Positions 1-9,030 of a stretch of 64,000 nt of DNA are shown piece by piece. The stretch's first letter is position 1; each line of letters opens with the position of its first letter. The position numbers and the translations under genes were made by a program. The notes under the pieces were generated by a model that was not told the origin of the DNA, made no database searches, and was given only the letters and a program-made list of their open reading frames with translations. Source of the stretch: Solanum dulcamara (lineage: Eukaryota > Streptophyta > Magnoliopsida > Solanales > Solanaceae). The stretch is from NCBI RefSeq assembly GCF_947179165.1, contig NC_077243.1, positions 48,128,501 through 48,192,500 of the forward strand, given 5' to 3'.

Positions 1-262
1 ACCTTGTGAGGCTGTGATATGAATATATATGTATTGGACCTGTGAGGCATTATTGATATTTCCTAATTGCAGGTTTGGGATAGTAAGGAATATAGAGGAA
101 ACTCTGTCAAATTATTTTTGGAAATAGAAAGAGAATAAGATATAAGGTTGTAATATATCTTGAGAAATCGTATCCACGGTAATGATAAGATCCGACTAAA
201 CTAGGAGTACAACTGACTTTGGGAAATAAGTTAATTGCGATATGGGTGGCAAGTAGAAGGTC
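1..262. repeat. Left arm of a ~260-bp inverted repeat
   Basis: The reverse complement of this stretch is found at 1644-1907 with only scattered differences, including the shared run from the TTGACCTTCTACTTG end to the GAGGCTATGATATGAATATA end. A more diverged direct copy of its first ~150 bases lies at about 55680-55840, ahead of another G element's internal region. It is therefore part of the G retroelement family and not host sequence. No protein is recognisable in it. Confidence 0.85.
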
Positions 263-335
263 AAAATATAGCATTATCCTTAACTTGTTACAATTATCCC
301 AAAATGTCCAAATGTGCAAAATACGGGTTATAACA
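262..335 (-). mobile_element. 5' end of a G-family LTR (truncated)
   Basis: Read on the minus strand it starts TGTTATAACCCG directly after a purine-rich tract, as expected at the start of a 3' LTR. A near-identical ~75-base copy in the same orientation sits at 2262-2339. After about 70 bases the LTR is cut and the inverted-repeat arm (1-262) follows. The start resembles the G LTR start at 58310 (TGTTATATCCC). Confidence 0.7.
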
Positions 336-525
336 TCCTTCCCACCTTTATAGCATTCGTCCTCGAATGTGAAACAAAACCTTCCTCCAGATCTTATACC
401 GATTATATAAAGAGTTTCTTTGTCCCATTGACGTAACATATACTTTCATCGAGCAATCAATATTAGAGTTCTAGAGTTAGGATTACTTGTACATGTAGGG
501 AATAGGTACAGATACTTGTGTTTTA
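336..525 (-). mobile_element. G-element 3' untranslated region, polypurine tract and pol end (inverted fragment)
   Basis: On the minus strand this matches 3860-4055 and 58120-58309: the end of the chromodomain reading frame, the CATTCGAGGACGAATG run, then a purine-rich tract ending at 336. The matching copies read in the opposite direction, so this is part of an inverted element. Similarity stops at about 525-545, where a 5S rRNA-like segment begins. Confidence 0.75.
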
Positions 526-536
526 TTACCTCTTTC

Positions 537-639
537 ACTTCCCAGGAGGTCACCCATCCTAGTACTGCTCTCGCCCAAGCACGCTTAACTTCGGAGTTCT
601 AATGGAATCCGCTGCATTAGTGTTGGCATGATCGTATCC
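537..639 (-). pseudogene. 5S rRNA-derived segment (nt 1 to ~103 of the gene), minus strand
   Basis: Read on the minus strand, 639 down to 537 follows the plant 5S rRNA from its GGATRCGATCAT 5' end to CCTGGGAAGT. From memory of the plant 5S consensus I count only about 8-10 differences in 103 bases. The internal promoter boxes look preserved: AGTTAAGCGTGCTTGGGCGA (A box and intermediate element) and GGATGGGTGACCTCCTGGG (C box). The last ~17 bases of the gene and the terminator T-run are missing. Both sides are G-retroelement sequence, and the segment stands where the related copy at 3050-3860 has about 800 bases of element sequence. Cassandra-type TRIM elements also carry 5S sequence, but in a short LTR, which is not seen here. 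A functional gene is unlikely. Confidence 0.85.
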
Positions 640-1350
640 ATCCCTTAAGGTCTCCACCAATGGTTCCTCATATGGTCTTAGATACCGCGGCTTCTATCTA
701 TTTATTACTGGCCTCGAGATCCATCCATCCCTTATGGGATATCGTTTGCAGTTTAAGCGTTACCATTTACATATGATAGCATCAGTTGATTTTCTCTTAC
801 ACTTGTATTTCTATTGTTTGCTTCCCCCTTTTAGGGTGTACCCATGTCATCCTCTATTTATTTTCAACTATTCATGCGCAAATGATTCTATTCCAACATA
901 TTTAACATGATGCACCATGTCTACACCCTCTGTTAGATCATCCATACTTTAGGTTGCCCCTATAAGAAACCCTAGTACAATCATGTGGTGCTTAGTATTC
1001 TCGATAGATAGTATATAATTTAGTCCAAGTACTGGTACTCGAGTCATATAAATAATATAATAGTTTAGTCGAAGCCATATTTCATTCATCCCAATTAGTA
1101 CATCACTAGTGTTTATAATCATGTTCGATTCTCCATTCGAGGAACCTATACTCTGATGACAAATGTTTTTAGCTCTGCTATAGTACTATCTTCATCTAGG
1201 GAATGCCACTTGTTCCTTTGATATTTTCACGATGGCTCAGTTGTTTTGCAATTTATATTCCCTATCCTCGAGGGATCCCACTATTTTCCAAAGTGGAGGT
1301 ACATATACACAATACCCCTTTCTGCTTCATGAGTTTTCATCCTTATTGTG
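640..1350 (-). mobile_element. G-element internal region, inverted copy
   Basis: The reverse complement matches 2340-3050 base by base over long runs (for example around 830-960 and 1260-1345) and, more weakly, about 56590-57310. No retroviral domain can be read in any frame, although the stretch is conserved among three copies. It forms the left arm of a large imperfect palindrome whose right arm is 2340-3050. Confidence 0.75.
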
Positions 1351-1643
1351 TACCCGATGCTAACTCCTAATCTTACTCACAATCACATTCTTTAGTTACT
1401 TCTTTACTAGGCTCTATGTACCTCCATGATGATCATCATTATATTCACACTATATTCTGCTCATGGTTAATCTCGAAGGATAATATTTCTTAACCTTTAT
1501 TCACAACTCTTACTCTGGGTTAATTCCACCTGGTGGAGCAAGCATACTTAACCCCTTATCCTTCCTCGTCATTCTCATCCTTAATACCTCGCAGGCTATT
1601 TTAAGACATTCATATCCATCACCATTCTTCTTACCATATCAGT
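1351..1643. other. Unassigned spacer between inverted repeats
   Basis: About 290 bases with no recognised coding or RNA feature and no obvious second copy in the window. It is probably more G-family internal sequence, from its position between two G fragments, but I cannot show this. Confidence 0.4.
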
Positions 1644-1907
1644 ATTGACCTTCTACTTGCTACCCATATCGCAATTAACTTATTTCCCAAAGTCAGTTGT
1701 ACTCCTAGTTTAGTTAGATGTTATCGTTACCGTGGATACAATCTCTCAAGATATATTACAACCTTATATCTCATTCTCTTTCTATTTCCAAATAAATTTC
1801 GGCAGAGTTTCCTCTATATTCCTTACTATCCCAAACCTGCAATTAGGAAATACCAACAATGCCTCATAGGGAAAATACATATATATTCATATCATAGCCT
1901 CATAGGG
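1644..1907. repeat. Right arm of the ~260-bp inverted repeat
   Basis: Reverse complement of 1-262, starting TTGACCTTCTAC and ending in the CTCATAGGG run. The two arms enclose about 1.38 kb, so recombination between them could invert the intervening segment. Confidence 0.85.
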
Positions 1908-2339
1908 CGCCGAATATCAAAAGTGCCACATAGCACTTTCTTTTCCCCCTCGTGGTTTCATAATCTCATCTTCTTTTACGAATCTATGTAATCCTTGCTA
2001 CGTAAGCTTGGTACGTACTCAAGTAGCGTAAGTATGTAAGATTTCTAAGTTGGTAGCTTACGTAAGTAAGTCAAGTACTATGACTCATTACTTGGCCTCC
2101 AACTGCTCTTTTTTTTGAAATTCCAATTTTGCCCTTGGCCTTTTACAATATTTCCACATCCAAAATTTCATAATCAACTTATGTGAAATTCTAATTTTTC
2201 CCTTAAACTTTTCTAGTATTTCCACATCCAATATTTTCATAACCAACTTATGTATCAAACAAGATCAAAACATAGCATTATCCTTAACTTGTTATAATTA
2301 TCCCAAAATATCCAATTGTGCAAAATACGGGTTATAACA
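1908..2339 (-). mobile_element. Truncated G-family LTR, 5' part
   Basis: On the minus strand it begins at 2339 with TGTTATAACCCG. About 240 bases later it joins the stretch GGAGGCCAAGTAATGAGTC (about 2100 downward), which is also present on the plus strand near 4310, 58525 and 61590 inside G LTRs. It continues to the GTGCCACATAGCAC motif near 1925 and is then cut. Compared with the LTR at 58310 the first part differs, so this is a subfamily or an internally rearranged LTR. Confidence 0.65.
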
Positions 2340-3741
2340 CACGATAAGGATGAAAGCTCATGAAGAAGAAAGGGGATTATGTATATGTACCTCCATTTTG
2401 GAAATATTGGGATCCCTCAAGTATAGGGAATGGAAAATTGCAATACAACTGAGGCATTGTGAAATTATTAAAGGAACAAGTGATATCCTTTCAAAAAAAA
2501 GAGGTGATAACAAAGCGTGAAACACGTGTCATCAGAGTATAACTGCCCCTAAATGGATTATCGGACACGATTATAAGCACTAGTAACGTACTTATTGGGA
2601 TGAATGAAATGTGGCTTTGGCTAAACTACTACATTAGTTATATGACTCGAGTTTCAGTACTTGGACTAGAGTGTGTACTATTTATCAAGAATTCTAAGCA
2701 CCCCATGATTGTACTAAGGTTTCTTATAGGGGCAACCTAAAGTATAGATGATCTAACATAAGGTGTAGACATGGTGCAGTATTTTAAAAGGTTGGAACAA
2801 AATCATATGCGCATGAAAAGTTGAAAATAAACAGAGGATGACATGGGTACACCCTAAAAGGAGAAGTGGACTAGATAAATACAAGCGTAAGAGGAAATCA
2901 ACTGACAATATCATATGTTGACAGGAAGGCTTAAATTTCAAGTGAGATCCTATATTGGCACGAGTTAGCAAGGGATCGAGGCTAACCATAAACAGATAGA
3001 AGCTGCGGTATCTAAGACCTTGTGAAGAATCATTAGTAGACACCTTAAGGGATGGGAGCCTACCACAAGGGGTGAATACAATAAGAGAGTAAGAATGAGC
3101 AAACTAAGAACCGTGTAAAGGGTAGTAGGGCTGTGTTTGAGTAAAGATTAAGATATGACAACAACATCATTGGTCATTGATATTATGACATACAAGTAGC
3201 AAAGAAAAAGAATAGAAAATCTTTTATGGTAGAAAATGAGGAGACCAAGGAGTGCTTAAAGTAAGAAAAGAAAGGAGTAGGAAAAAATAGCGTCAGCGTG
3301 AGCAAGTTCTACTGTGAAGACGATATGTAAGGAAAGATGGACCAGGAGATAAAAAGACTGCATTTACCTCATACCAGTTGCATAAGAGTAGTTGTGCAAC
3401 CTATAAATATTTATATACAACATAGGACCAAGCGGAGGAGTATATGATGAAAAGGAGTTATGATATTTTGGAGACATTACAGAGGAATACAAAAAGAAGT
3501 TAAATCAAATGACTAAAAGGACATGACCAGGGTTGAATGAAGGATCTACCCCGATACCGGTTGTAATATAAAAGAGGAGAGGCCAAGACTTAACCTGAAG
3601 ACTAGCGAGATGACGCTAAGGTAAACCTTGGGCTAAGTTGAGTTCCTTCAAACATTATTGCACGAGTGGCAATGTAATGTACAACAGGAAAATTTGAGCC
3701 AAATTTGAGAAAGGACCATGGAGGAATCTAAACTAATGAGA
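2340..3741 (+). mobile_element. G-element internal region, copy reading toward its 3' LTR
   Basis: Similar in the same orientation to about 56590-57990, and inverted at 640-1350. No gag or pol domain could be read in six frames; ORFs here are short and not shared in frame between copies. It lies directly upstream of a chromodomain remnant, so it should hold the latter part of pol. Either that part has decayed beyond recognition or this family carries long noncoding sequence here. Confidence 0.6.
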
Positions 3742-3903
3742 ACCAACCTATCGCCATCCTGGATCGGCGGAGTACGAAGTTGTGAGCTAAGGACGTATCT
3801 TTCTTCAAGGCGTTGAGGTAAAATGAAAACCGTGAAGAAGTGACCTAGGAAGCTGAAGATGAAATTAAACACAAGTATCCGTACCTATTCCCTATATCTA
3901 CAG
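3742..3903 (+). pseudogene. Chromodomain-containing C terminus of retroelement pol (broken)
   Basis: One frame reads PIAILDRRS, then after stops EEVT, EAEDEIKHKYPYLFP. This is the C-terminal tail of Tekay-type integrase, where a chromodomain is thought to direct integration toward heterochromatin. At least three in-frame stops break it, including TAG in place of the conserved Trp of the TWEAE-like motif. The parallel copy at 58003-58176 is open over the same segment. The polypurine tract and LTR follow within about 150 bases, as expected. Confidence 0.8.
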
Positions 3904-4040
3904 GTAATCCCAACCTTTGGAATTTGTATATTAAGTGCTCGATGGAAGTATATGTTATTGCAGTGGAATAAAAAAACTCACTATATAGTCTATATGAAAT
4001 TTTGAGGAAGGTTGTGGTTCACATTTGAGGATGAATGTTC

Positions 4041-4055
4041 TAAAGGGGGGAAGGA
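4041..4055 (+). other. Polypurine tract of the G element
   Basis: TAAAGGGGGGAAGGA directly precedes the LTR start. It follows the ATTTGAGGATGAATGTTC run typical of these elements. It would prime plus-strand DNA synthesis during reverse transcription. Confidence 0.75.
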
Positions 4056-4484
4056 TATTACACCCCATACTTTTGTACCTTAGAACGCGTTCTTAAGTCT
4101 CTTGAAAGGCTCTTAAGTTTCATGGAAGGATCGTAAGCCTCTTAAGTTTCTTAAGGTTTTCTAAAGTTTCTTAAAGAATCTTAAGGCTTCTTAAGATTTA
4201 CCATGTGAGCTGGATAATCTTTAACGCTATCAAACAACTCGAAGGAAAGGAGAATGCGATACCCTATAGTAGAGAAGATTGGAAATAGAGTTAGAAGAAT
4301 CCAAAAGAAGTTGGAGACCAAACAATGAGTCATAGGACTCAACTTATTTATGTAAGCTTCCAACTTGTAAATCTTACATACTTAAGCTACTGGAGTGCAT
4401 ACCAAGCTTACGTAGCAAGGATTACATAGGTCTGTAAAAGAAGATGAGATTAAAAATCCACGAGAAGGAAAAGAAAGTGCCACA

Positions 4485-4680
4485 TGGCAGCATGGAAGAG
4501 TGCCACATGGAAGCAACTGGGAATGCCATATGGAGGCATATGGAGCAAAGGGGGTGGGCCCCCACTTTCCACATGGAAGCCCCTGATTGGAGGAAGGGAT
4601 GCGTTGGCCCAATGAGGGCTTGACACATGTCACCACTTAGGGGATGACATGTTTCCCCCCTAAAGTAGCCTATATATACA
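4485..4680 (+). promoter_or_regulatory. Probable LTR promoter: CACATG-type motif cluster and TATA box
   Basis: Motifs GCCACATGG (repeated), CCATATGG, a GTGGGCCCCCAC palindrome and ACACATGTCACC cluster just upstream of TATATATA (4671-4678). The same arrangement precedes TATA at about 58883 and 61971 in the two other G LTRs. The spacing from LTR start to TATA is about 540-615 bases in all three. Confidence 0.6.
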
Positions 4681-6517
4681 TATCTTATGACTCATTAAGT
4701 TCTATATTCCTCTATAAAATTCAAGAACAAGAAAGAAGAGAAGAGAAGAAACTAGAGAGGGAGAGAGCCACAATTTTGGAAGGAAAAAAAGGTGAGTTCT
4801 TTGATTTTGCTCCGTGAATTAATTATATAGGGTGTAACATGATGTTATGAAGTTAGTATTAATGAAAATTTATTGTTTGGAGCAGAAACAAAAAGTTAGC
4901 AAGCAGCCACAAAGTTGTAGGCGTGCTAAAGGAACTTCTGAGATAAGTTTCGACGAATTTGACTAGTTTCGGGCAAGGTAAAGGCTTCCTTTCTAAATTA
5001 AAGTTTATGATATTATTATGAGGTATATTAAATTTCTTAAATAAGGTTTTTAATGGAAAAATTGCATAAGGATGATTAACGTTAGAAACAAACTAAATTG
5101 AAGTGGTTATAGCTAAATCGAAGTCAAGTAGTGGGTTGTCGTTGTGGTGATGCAGGTGCAGCTGGTTGTGTTACATGCTGCAGGGATTTAAATTGTTTTA
5201 AAAAGGGTGTGGGTTCTTCTGGTTGCATCCACACGACCCTCCATTTGGTATGGTTAAAGATTTTGTAAAATAAAGATTAAAAACTCTATTTTCGTATCAT
5301 AGTTTGGAGCTAGTTGTTTGGATCTTGTATTGTGTAAGGTTGAATTTATTTAACTGTAAATATGCTTCTGGTTGTTTTTGGTGGTATGTTTGTTGCTATT
5401 GTGGCCGAGTTGAAATCTCGAGGATGTTGAAGTTATAGGGGAGATGCTGCCCGATTTTCGATATATTCGGAACTAGTAACAAACTAGTTGAGGGTAATGG
5501 ATAAGGAAATAACTCCTATGAGTACTTGGGTGTAGTGTTGGAAATTTTAAAGTGAAATGTCATTAACCTTAGTATTACTTTTATATTAAATAGGTTCAAG
5601 AGACGACGAGGCGAACGTGTAAGAGTAATCCGTAAGATATATGTAAAGTTATCCTTCTTTTCTTTTGGCATGTCTTAGCCTTAAGTGATTGATATACGAA
5701 ATGTGGGGATAATTCCATTCATATAACCCCAAGTATGACTCATAAGTCTTATTCACTTCTCAATGGTAGAATTCGTATACTAGTTGAGTTATTGCCTCTC
5801 AAGGCTTCTATATGATGGAGAGTAGTAAGTATGTGAAGTTATCTCATTTTTCGTGGCATATTTTGGCATAAGTACGTAGAGCTACACTTTTTTCCTCTTG
5901 ATATGTCATTGACATAAGTGTGGTTCTATGATAGTAAGGTAATGCAATAATAAGGTTATGATACCGAGCCTATGACGGGCCGGGTATGATATAAGTAATG
6001 ATGACTCATTGAGGAAAAGTAGAGATTAGGTAAAGCTTATTCTTTATCTTCCTTTGGCATGTCCTAATTGTAAGTAAAATGTGATACGAGCTCTGGGGTA
6101 ACTCCACTTTTAAGTCCTAAATGTAATCCGTATCTCTTATTCACTTTTGAATGTCAAACTCTTGTAGTAAGTTGAACTATTTTCCTTGAACTCCATAGGT
6201 TGAGAAGTACTTGATGCATAAGCTCCTAGTCCTAAGGACTATGTGATGACGAGTATCCCTGATTCTATGAACTATTCGTATTAATCTAGTACATGTCTAG
6301 GGTCCCCAAGATCCTAAGTGATATAGGCCTCAATGGCATTTAGAAGGCACTCGAGATGGCTACACTACTATTCTAGTCCTCGGACGATAGCTTAATCTTT
6401 CTTACATTGTCGAGTCTCTGATAATGATTTAGATTGTATATGGTTACTCACTACTTGATTCGTGTATACTTTAATACATCTTTCATCGAGTCCCACGCCG
6501 GTTATAATATAATTATT

Positions 6518-6803
6518 ATTATATGATATATGGATCGGACTGAATGTTTCTCAGTATTACTATATGATATGTGGATCAGACCGAATGTTCCTCAGCATTA
6601 CTATATGATATGTGGATCGAACTGAACGTTCCTCAGCATTTCTATATGATATGTGGATCAGAACGAACGTTCCTTGGCATTACTATATGATATGTGGATC
6701 GGACCAAACATTCCTCGATATTACTATATGATATGTGGATCAGGCCATCGTTCCTCAACATTATTATACGATGTGCTGATCCGTCCATACGTTCCTCGGC
6801 ATA
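6518..6803 (+). repeat. 41-bp tandem array, about 7 copies, inside the G LTR
   Basis: The unit reads TATATGATATGTGGATCGGA followed by a CNGAACGTTCCTCAGCATTAC-like half, and it recurs every 41 bases with increasing divergence at the ends. The corresponding place in the LTR at 58310 (about 60600-60700) has only one or two degenerate copies, so the array expanded in this LTR. Short ORFs across it (6653-6868, 6694-6879) are by-products of the repeat and are not genes. Confidence 0.9.
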
Positions 6804-7496
6804 TACTTACTATATACATGGAATGGGCTGTATGTTCCACAGCACTAATAATATGTATATGCTTATGATGATAGAATAATGTAGATGGTACACCAAGTCC
6901 CCTAATGGGCCGTGCATAGTACGTAATGGTAATATGTATGAATTTCTTTTATACGATGAGAGTACGGTAAATGGTTAAATGTTATACTTTCCCCCTGCAT
7001 CCCTACGCCAATTGTAATGTCCTTATGATGTCTATGCTTTACATACTCAGTACATATATCATACTGACCCCTCTTTCTCAGAGAGAGGGGGGCAGCGTTC
7101 ATGCCCGCAGGTATAGATACAAACTTTGGGGATCTGTCAGTGTAGGAGTTCCACTCAGCAATTCAGAAGCGCTCTATTGAGTCAGAGCCTAGTTTTGGTA
7201 TTAACCTTTGATGTATTTATTTATTTGTTCGCGGGTACGGCAGGGGACCTATCCCGCCTTGTGTTACTGTTCTTACTCTTAGAGGTCTGTGGACATGTAT
7301 GTGGGTTGTATATGGGTTATATATGCATGTATGTACAGTGGTGCCTATGATAAGTCTCGTCAGCTTATATGTTATCTTGCCTGTTGATGTGCTATGACTT
7401 AAACAGGGGATAAATTTACTTATAGATAGCATGGATATAGGCAAGTGTCCAGTTCGAGCACCTATCATGGCCTACGGGGTTGGGTCATGACATAAA

Positions 7497-7763
7497 CTCT
7501 AAGGGATTAACAATTATTTGCTAAGTTCAGTAAGTGTGAGTTTTGTTTTAGGGAGGTTGCTTTTCTTGATCACATTGTGTCCGATGAATGGATTATGGTT
7601 GATCCCAAGGAAATTGAGGCGGGGAAGAATTAGCCTAGACCATTGTCCTCTTTAGACATTAGGAGTTTCTTGGGCCTAGCCGGATATTATAGAAGGTTTT
7701 TGGAAGGGTTTTCCTCAATTTCATCTCCCTTGACTAATTTGACTCAAAAGAAAGTGAAATCCA
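7497..7763 (+). pseudogene. Reverse transcriptase C-terminal end of element B'
   Basis: Decayed frames read KFSKCEF-like, VDPKEIEA and LGLAGYYRRF segments, which mark the RT-to-RNase H connection in chromovirus pol. It aligns closely with 37256-37500 of element B but keeps about 32 bases (around 7587-7620) that B lost. Stops are present (for example TAG after GEELA-type sequence near 7630). The RT palm with the catalytic Asp pair is absent because the G LTR cuts the element at 7492. Confidence 0.75.
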
Positions 7764-8114
7764 ATGGTCGGAAGGTGTGAGAAGAGCTTCCAAGAATTGA
7801 AAGATCTTCTTAATATCGCTCATATTTTAACCTTACCAGAAGGGTCCGATGGTTTTGTTGTGTATTGTGATGCTTCAAGGGTTGGTCTTGGTTTTGTTTT
7901 CATGCAACATGGCAAGGTGATAGCCTATGCTTCTAGGCAACTTAAGGTGAATGAAAGAAATTATCTTACTCATGACCTAAATCTAGCAGCGGTTGTGTTT
8001 TCTTTGAAGATTTGGAGACACTATCTATATGGTGTCCATGTGGATGTGATCACCGATCATAAAAGTCTACAATATGTGTTTAAGCAAAAGGACTTAAGCC
8101 TTCGGCAAAGGTGA
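7764..8114 (+). pseudogene. Ty3/gypsy RNase H domain (element B')
   Basis: A 116-codon open frame covers most of the RNase H fold that would degrade the RNA strand of the RNA:DNA hybrid. Visible landmarks: SFQELKDLL at the start, [12 protein letters not shown] with the first catalytic Asp, IAYASRQLK, and TDHKSLQYV with the last Asp. The usual acidic residue in HDLELAAVVF is Asn here ([10 protein letters not shown]), which should abolish catalysis. The initiator Met is fortuitous because this is an internal piece of a polyprotein. The frame ends with TGA where pol should continue. Confidence 0.85.
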
Positions 8115-8123
8115 TGGCTTAAA

Positions 8124-8696
8124 TTGTTGAAATACTATGATATAAGTGGGGTTTACCATCTGGGTAAGGCTAATGTGATTGCCAATGCACTAAGTAGATT
8201 GCTTATGAGTAGTGCTGCACTTGTTGAAGAAGGTAAGAAGGAACTTGTTAAATATGTACATAAATTGGCTCGATTAGGTGTTCATTTGGTTGACTCCAAC
8301 AGTGGAAGTATCCTCAAACAAAATGGTTCGAAATCATCTCTTGTAGCGAATGTTCAGACTAAGCAAAACAATGATCCTGTGTTGGTTCAATTAAAGAAGT
8401 CGCCTCCCGAAAAATACATTGAAACTTTCTCCCAAGGGGGAGATGGGGTACTTCGCTAACAAGTTTAGTTGGGTGTGCCTAATGTTGATGGTTTGAGAGA
8501 ATTGATTTTAGATGAGGCTCGTAGTTCACCGTATTCAATTCATCCGGGTTCCACCGTAATGTATCTCAATTTGAGGGAAGTGTATTGGTGGAATGGCATG
8601 AAGAAGGATATAGCGGTGTTCATGACTAAGTGTCCAAATTGTCAACAAGTTAAAATTGAGCATCAAAAAACTGAGAGGCTTAGCTCAAGACATTGA
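8124..8696 (+). pseudogene. RNase H tail and integrase zinc-binding region (element B')
   Basis: Two open pieces, 8124-8459 and 8469-8696, encode YHLGKANVIANALSR, QGGDGVLR, then VPNVDGLRELILDE, a zinc-binding region and WWNGMKKDI with CPNCQQVK. The HHCC finger keeps one His (IHPG) and both Cys, but the first His of the usual EAHSSRYS is Arg. A stop at about 8457 and a frameshift near 8680 separate the parts. Closely similar to 37850-38400. Confidence 0.85.
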
Positions 8697-9030
8697 GATT
8701 CCTAATTGGAAGTGGGAAGATGTGAATATGAACTTTGTAATAGGTTTGCCTCGTACTAAGAAACAATATGATTCCTTTGGGGTTGTCGTGGATTGCATGA
8801 CTAAGTTGGCTCATTTTCTACCGTTTAAGACTTCTTTTCGTGTTGAAGATTATGCTAAGTTGTATGTTCATAATTTGGTAAGACTACATGGTGTTCTCTT
8901 TTCCATTATATCTGATTGAGGTACATAATTCACTTCGCACTTTTAGAAATCATTTTAAAAAAGTCTCGGTACAAAGGTTAAGTTGAGTACCGCTTTCCAT
9001 CCTCAAACCGATGGTCAAGTCAAAAGAATG
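8697..9030 (+). pseudogene. Integrase catalytic core, 5' half (element B'), cut by E
   Basis: The frame reads NMNFVIGLPRTKKQYDS, VVDCMTKLAHFL (first catalytic Asp) and IISD, which holds the second catalytic Asp but is followed by TGA. A second stop in GT*FT and another in HF*K are shared, or nearly so, with element B at 38640-38665. The domain ends at TDGQVKRM where the E LTR begins (9031). Integrase would join the cDNA to the host DNA; this copy cannot be active. Confidence 0.85.

Larger units (their letters stand above)
4056..7492 (+). mobile_element. G-family 3' LTR (about 3.4 kb)
   Basis: It starts at TATTACACCCC (TG decayed to TA) after the polypurine tract and ends GGTTGGGTCATGACA at 7492. 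Long matches to 58310-61430 and 61431-64000 run in the same order. Within it are a dyad-rich promoter region with a TATA box, a conserved downstream leader, a 41-bp tandem array (6518-6803), and a TACGCGAG/GCAAGTGT end region. The next bases (TAAACTCTAAGGG) are the RT of another element, so G inserted into B'. No matching 5' LTR or target duplication is visible in the window. Confidence 0.85.

Noticed and set aside
537..639. Functional 5S rRNA gene or Cassandra TRIM
   Set aside because: The last ~17 bases and T-run terminator are missing, it is a lone copy, and the flanks are gypsy pol/untranslated sequence with no short LTR around it.
3648..3872. 74-codon minus-strand ORF (and similar ones at 57796-58128)
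   Set aside because: Antisense shadows of the chromodomain region of G elements.
6518..6803. CRISPR-like evenly spaced repeat
   Set aside because: Units abut with no unique spacers and sit in a plant retroelement LTR, so it is a minisatellite.
6653..6879. Two overlapping ORFs with repeated YDM-WI residues
   Set aside because: They are translations of the 41-bp tandem array; the repeat explains the pattern.
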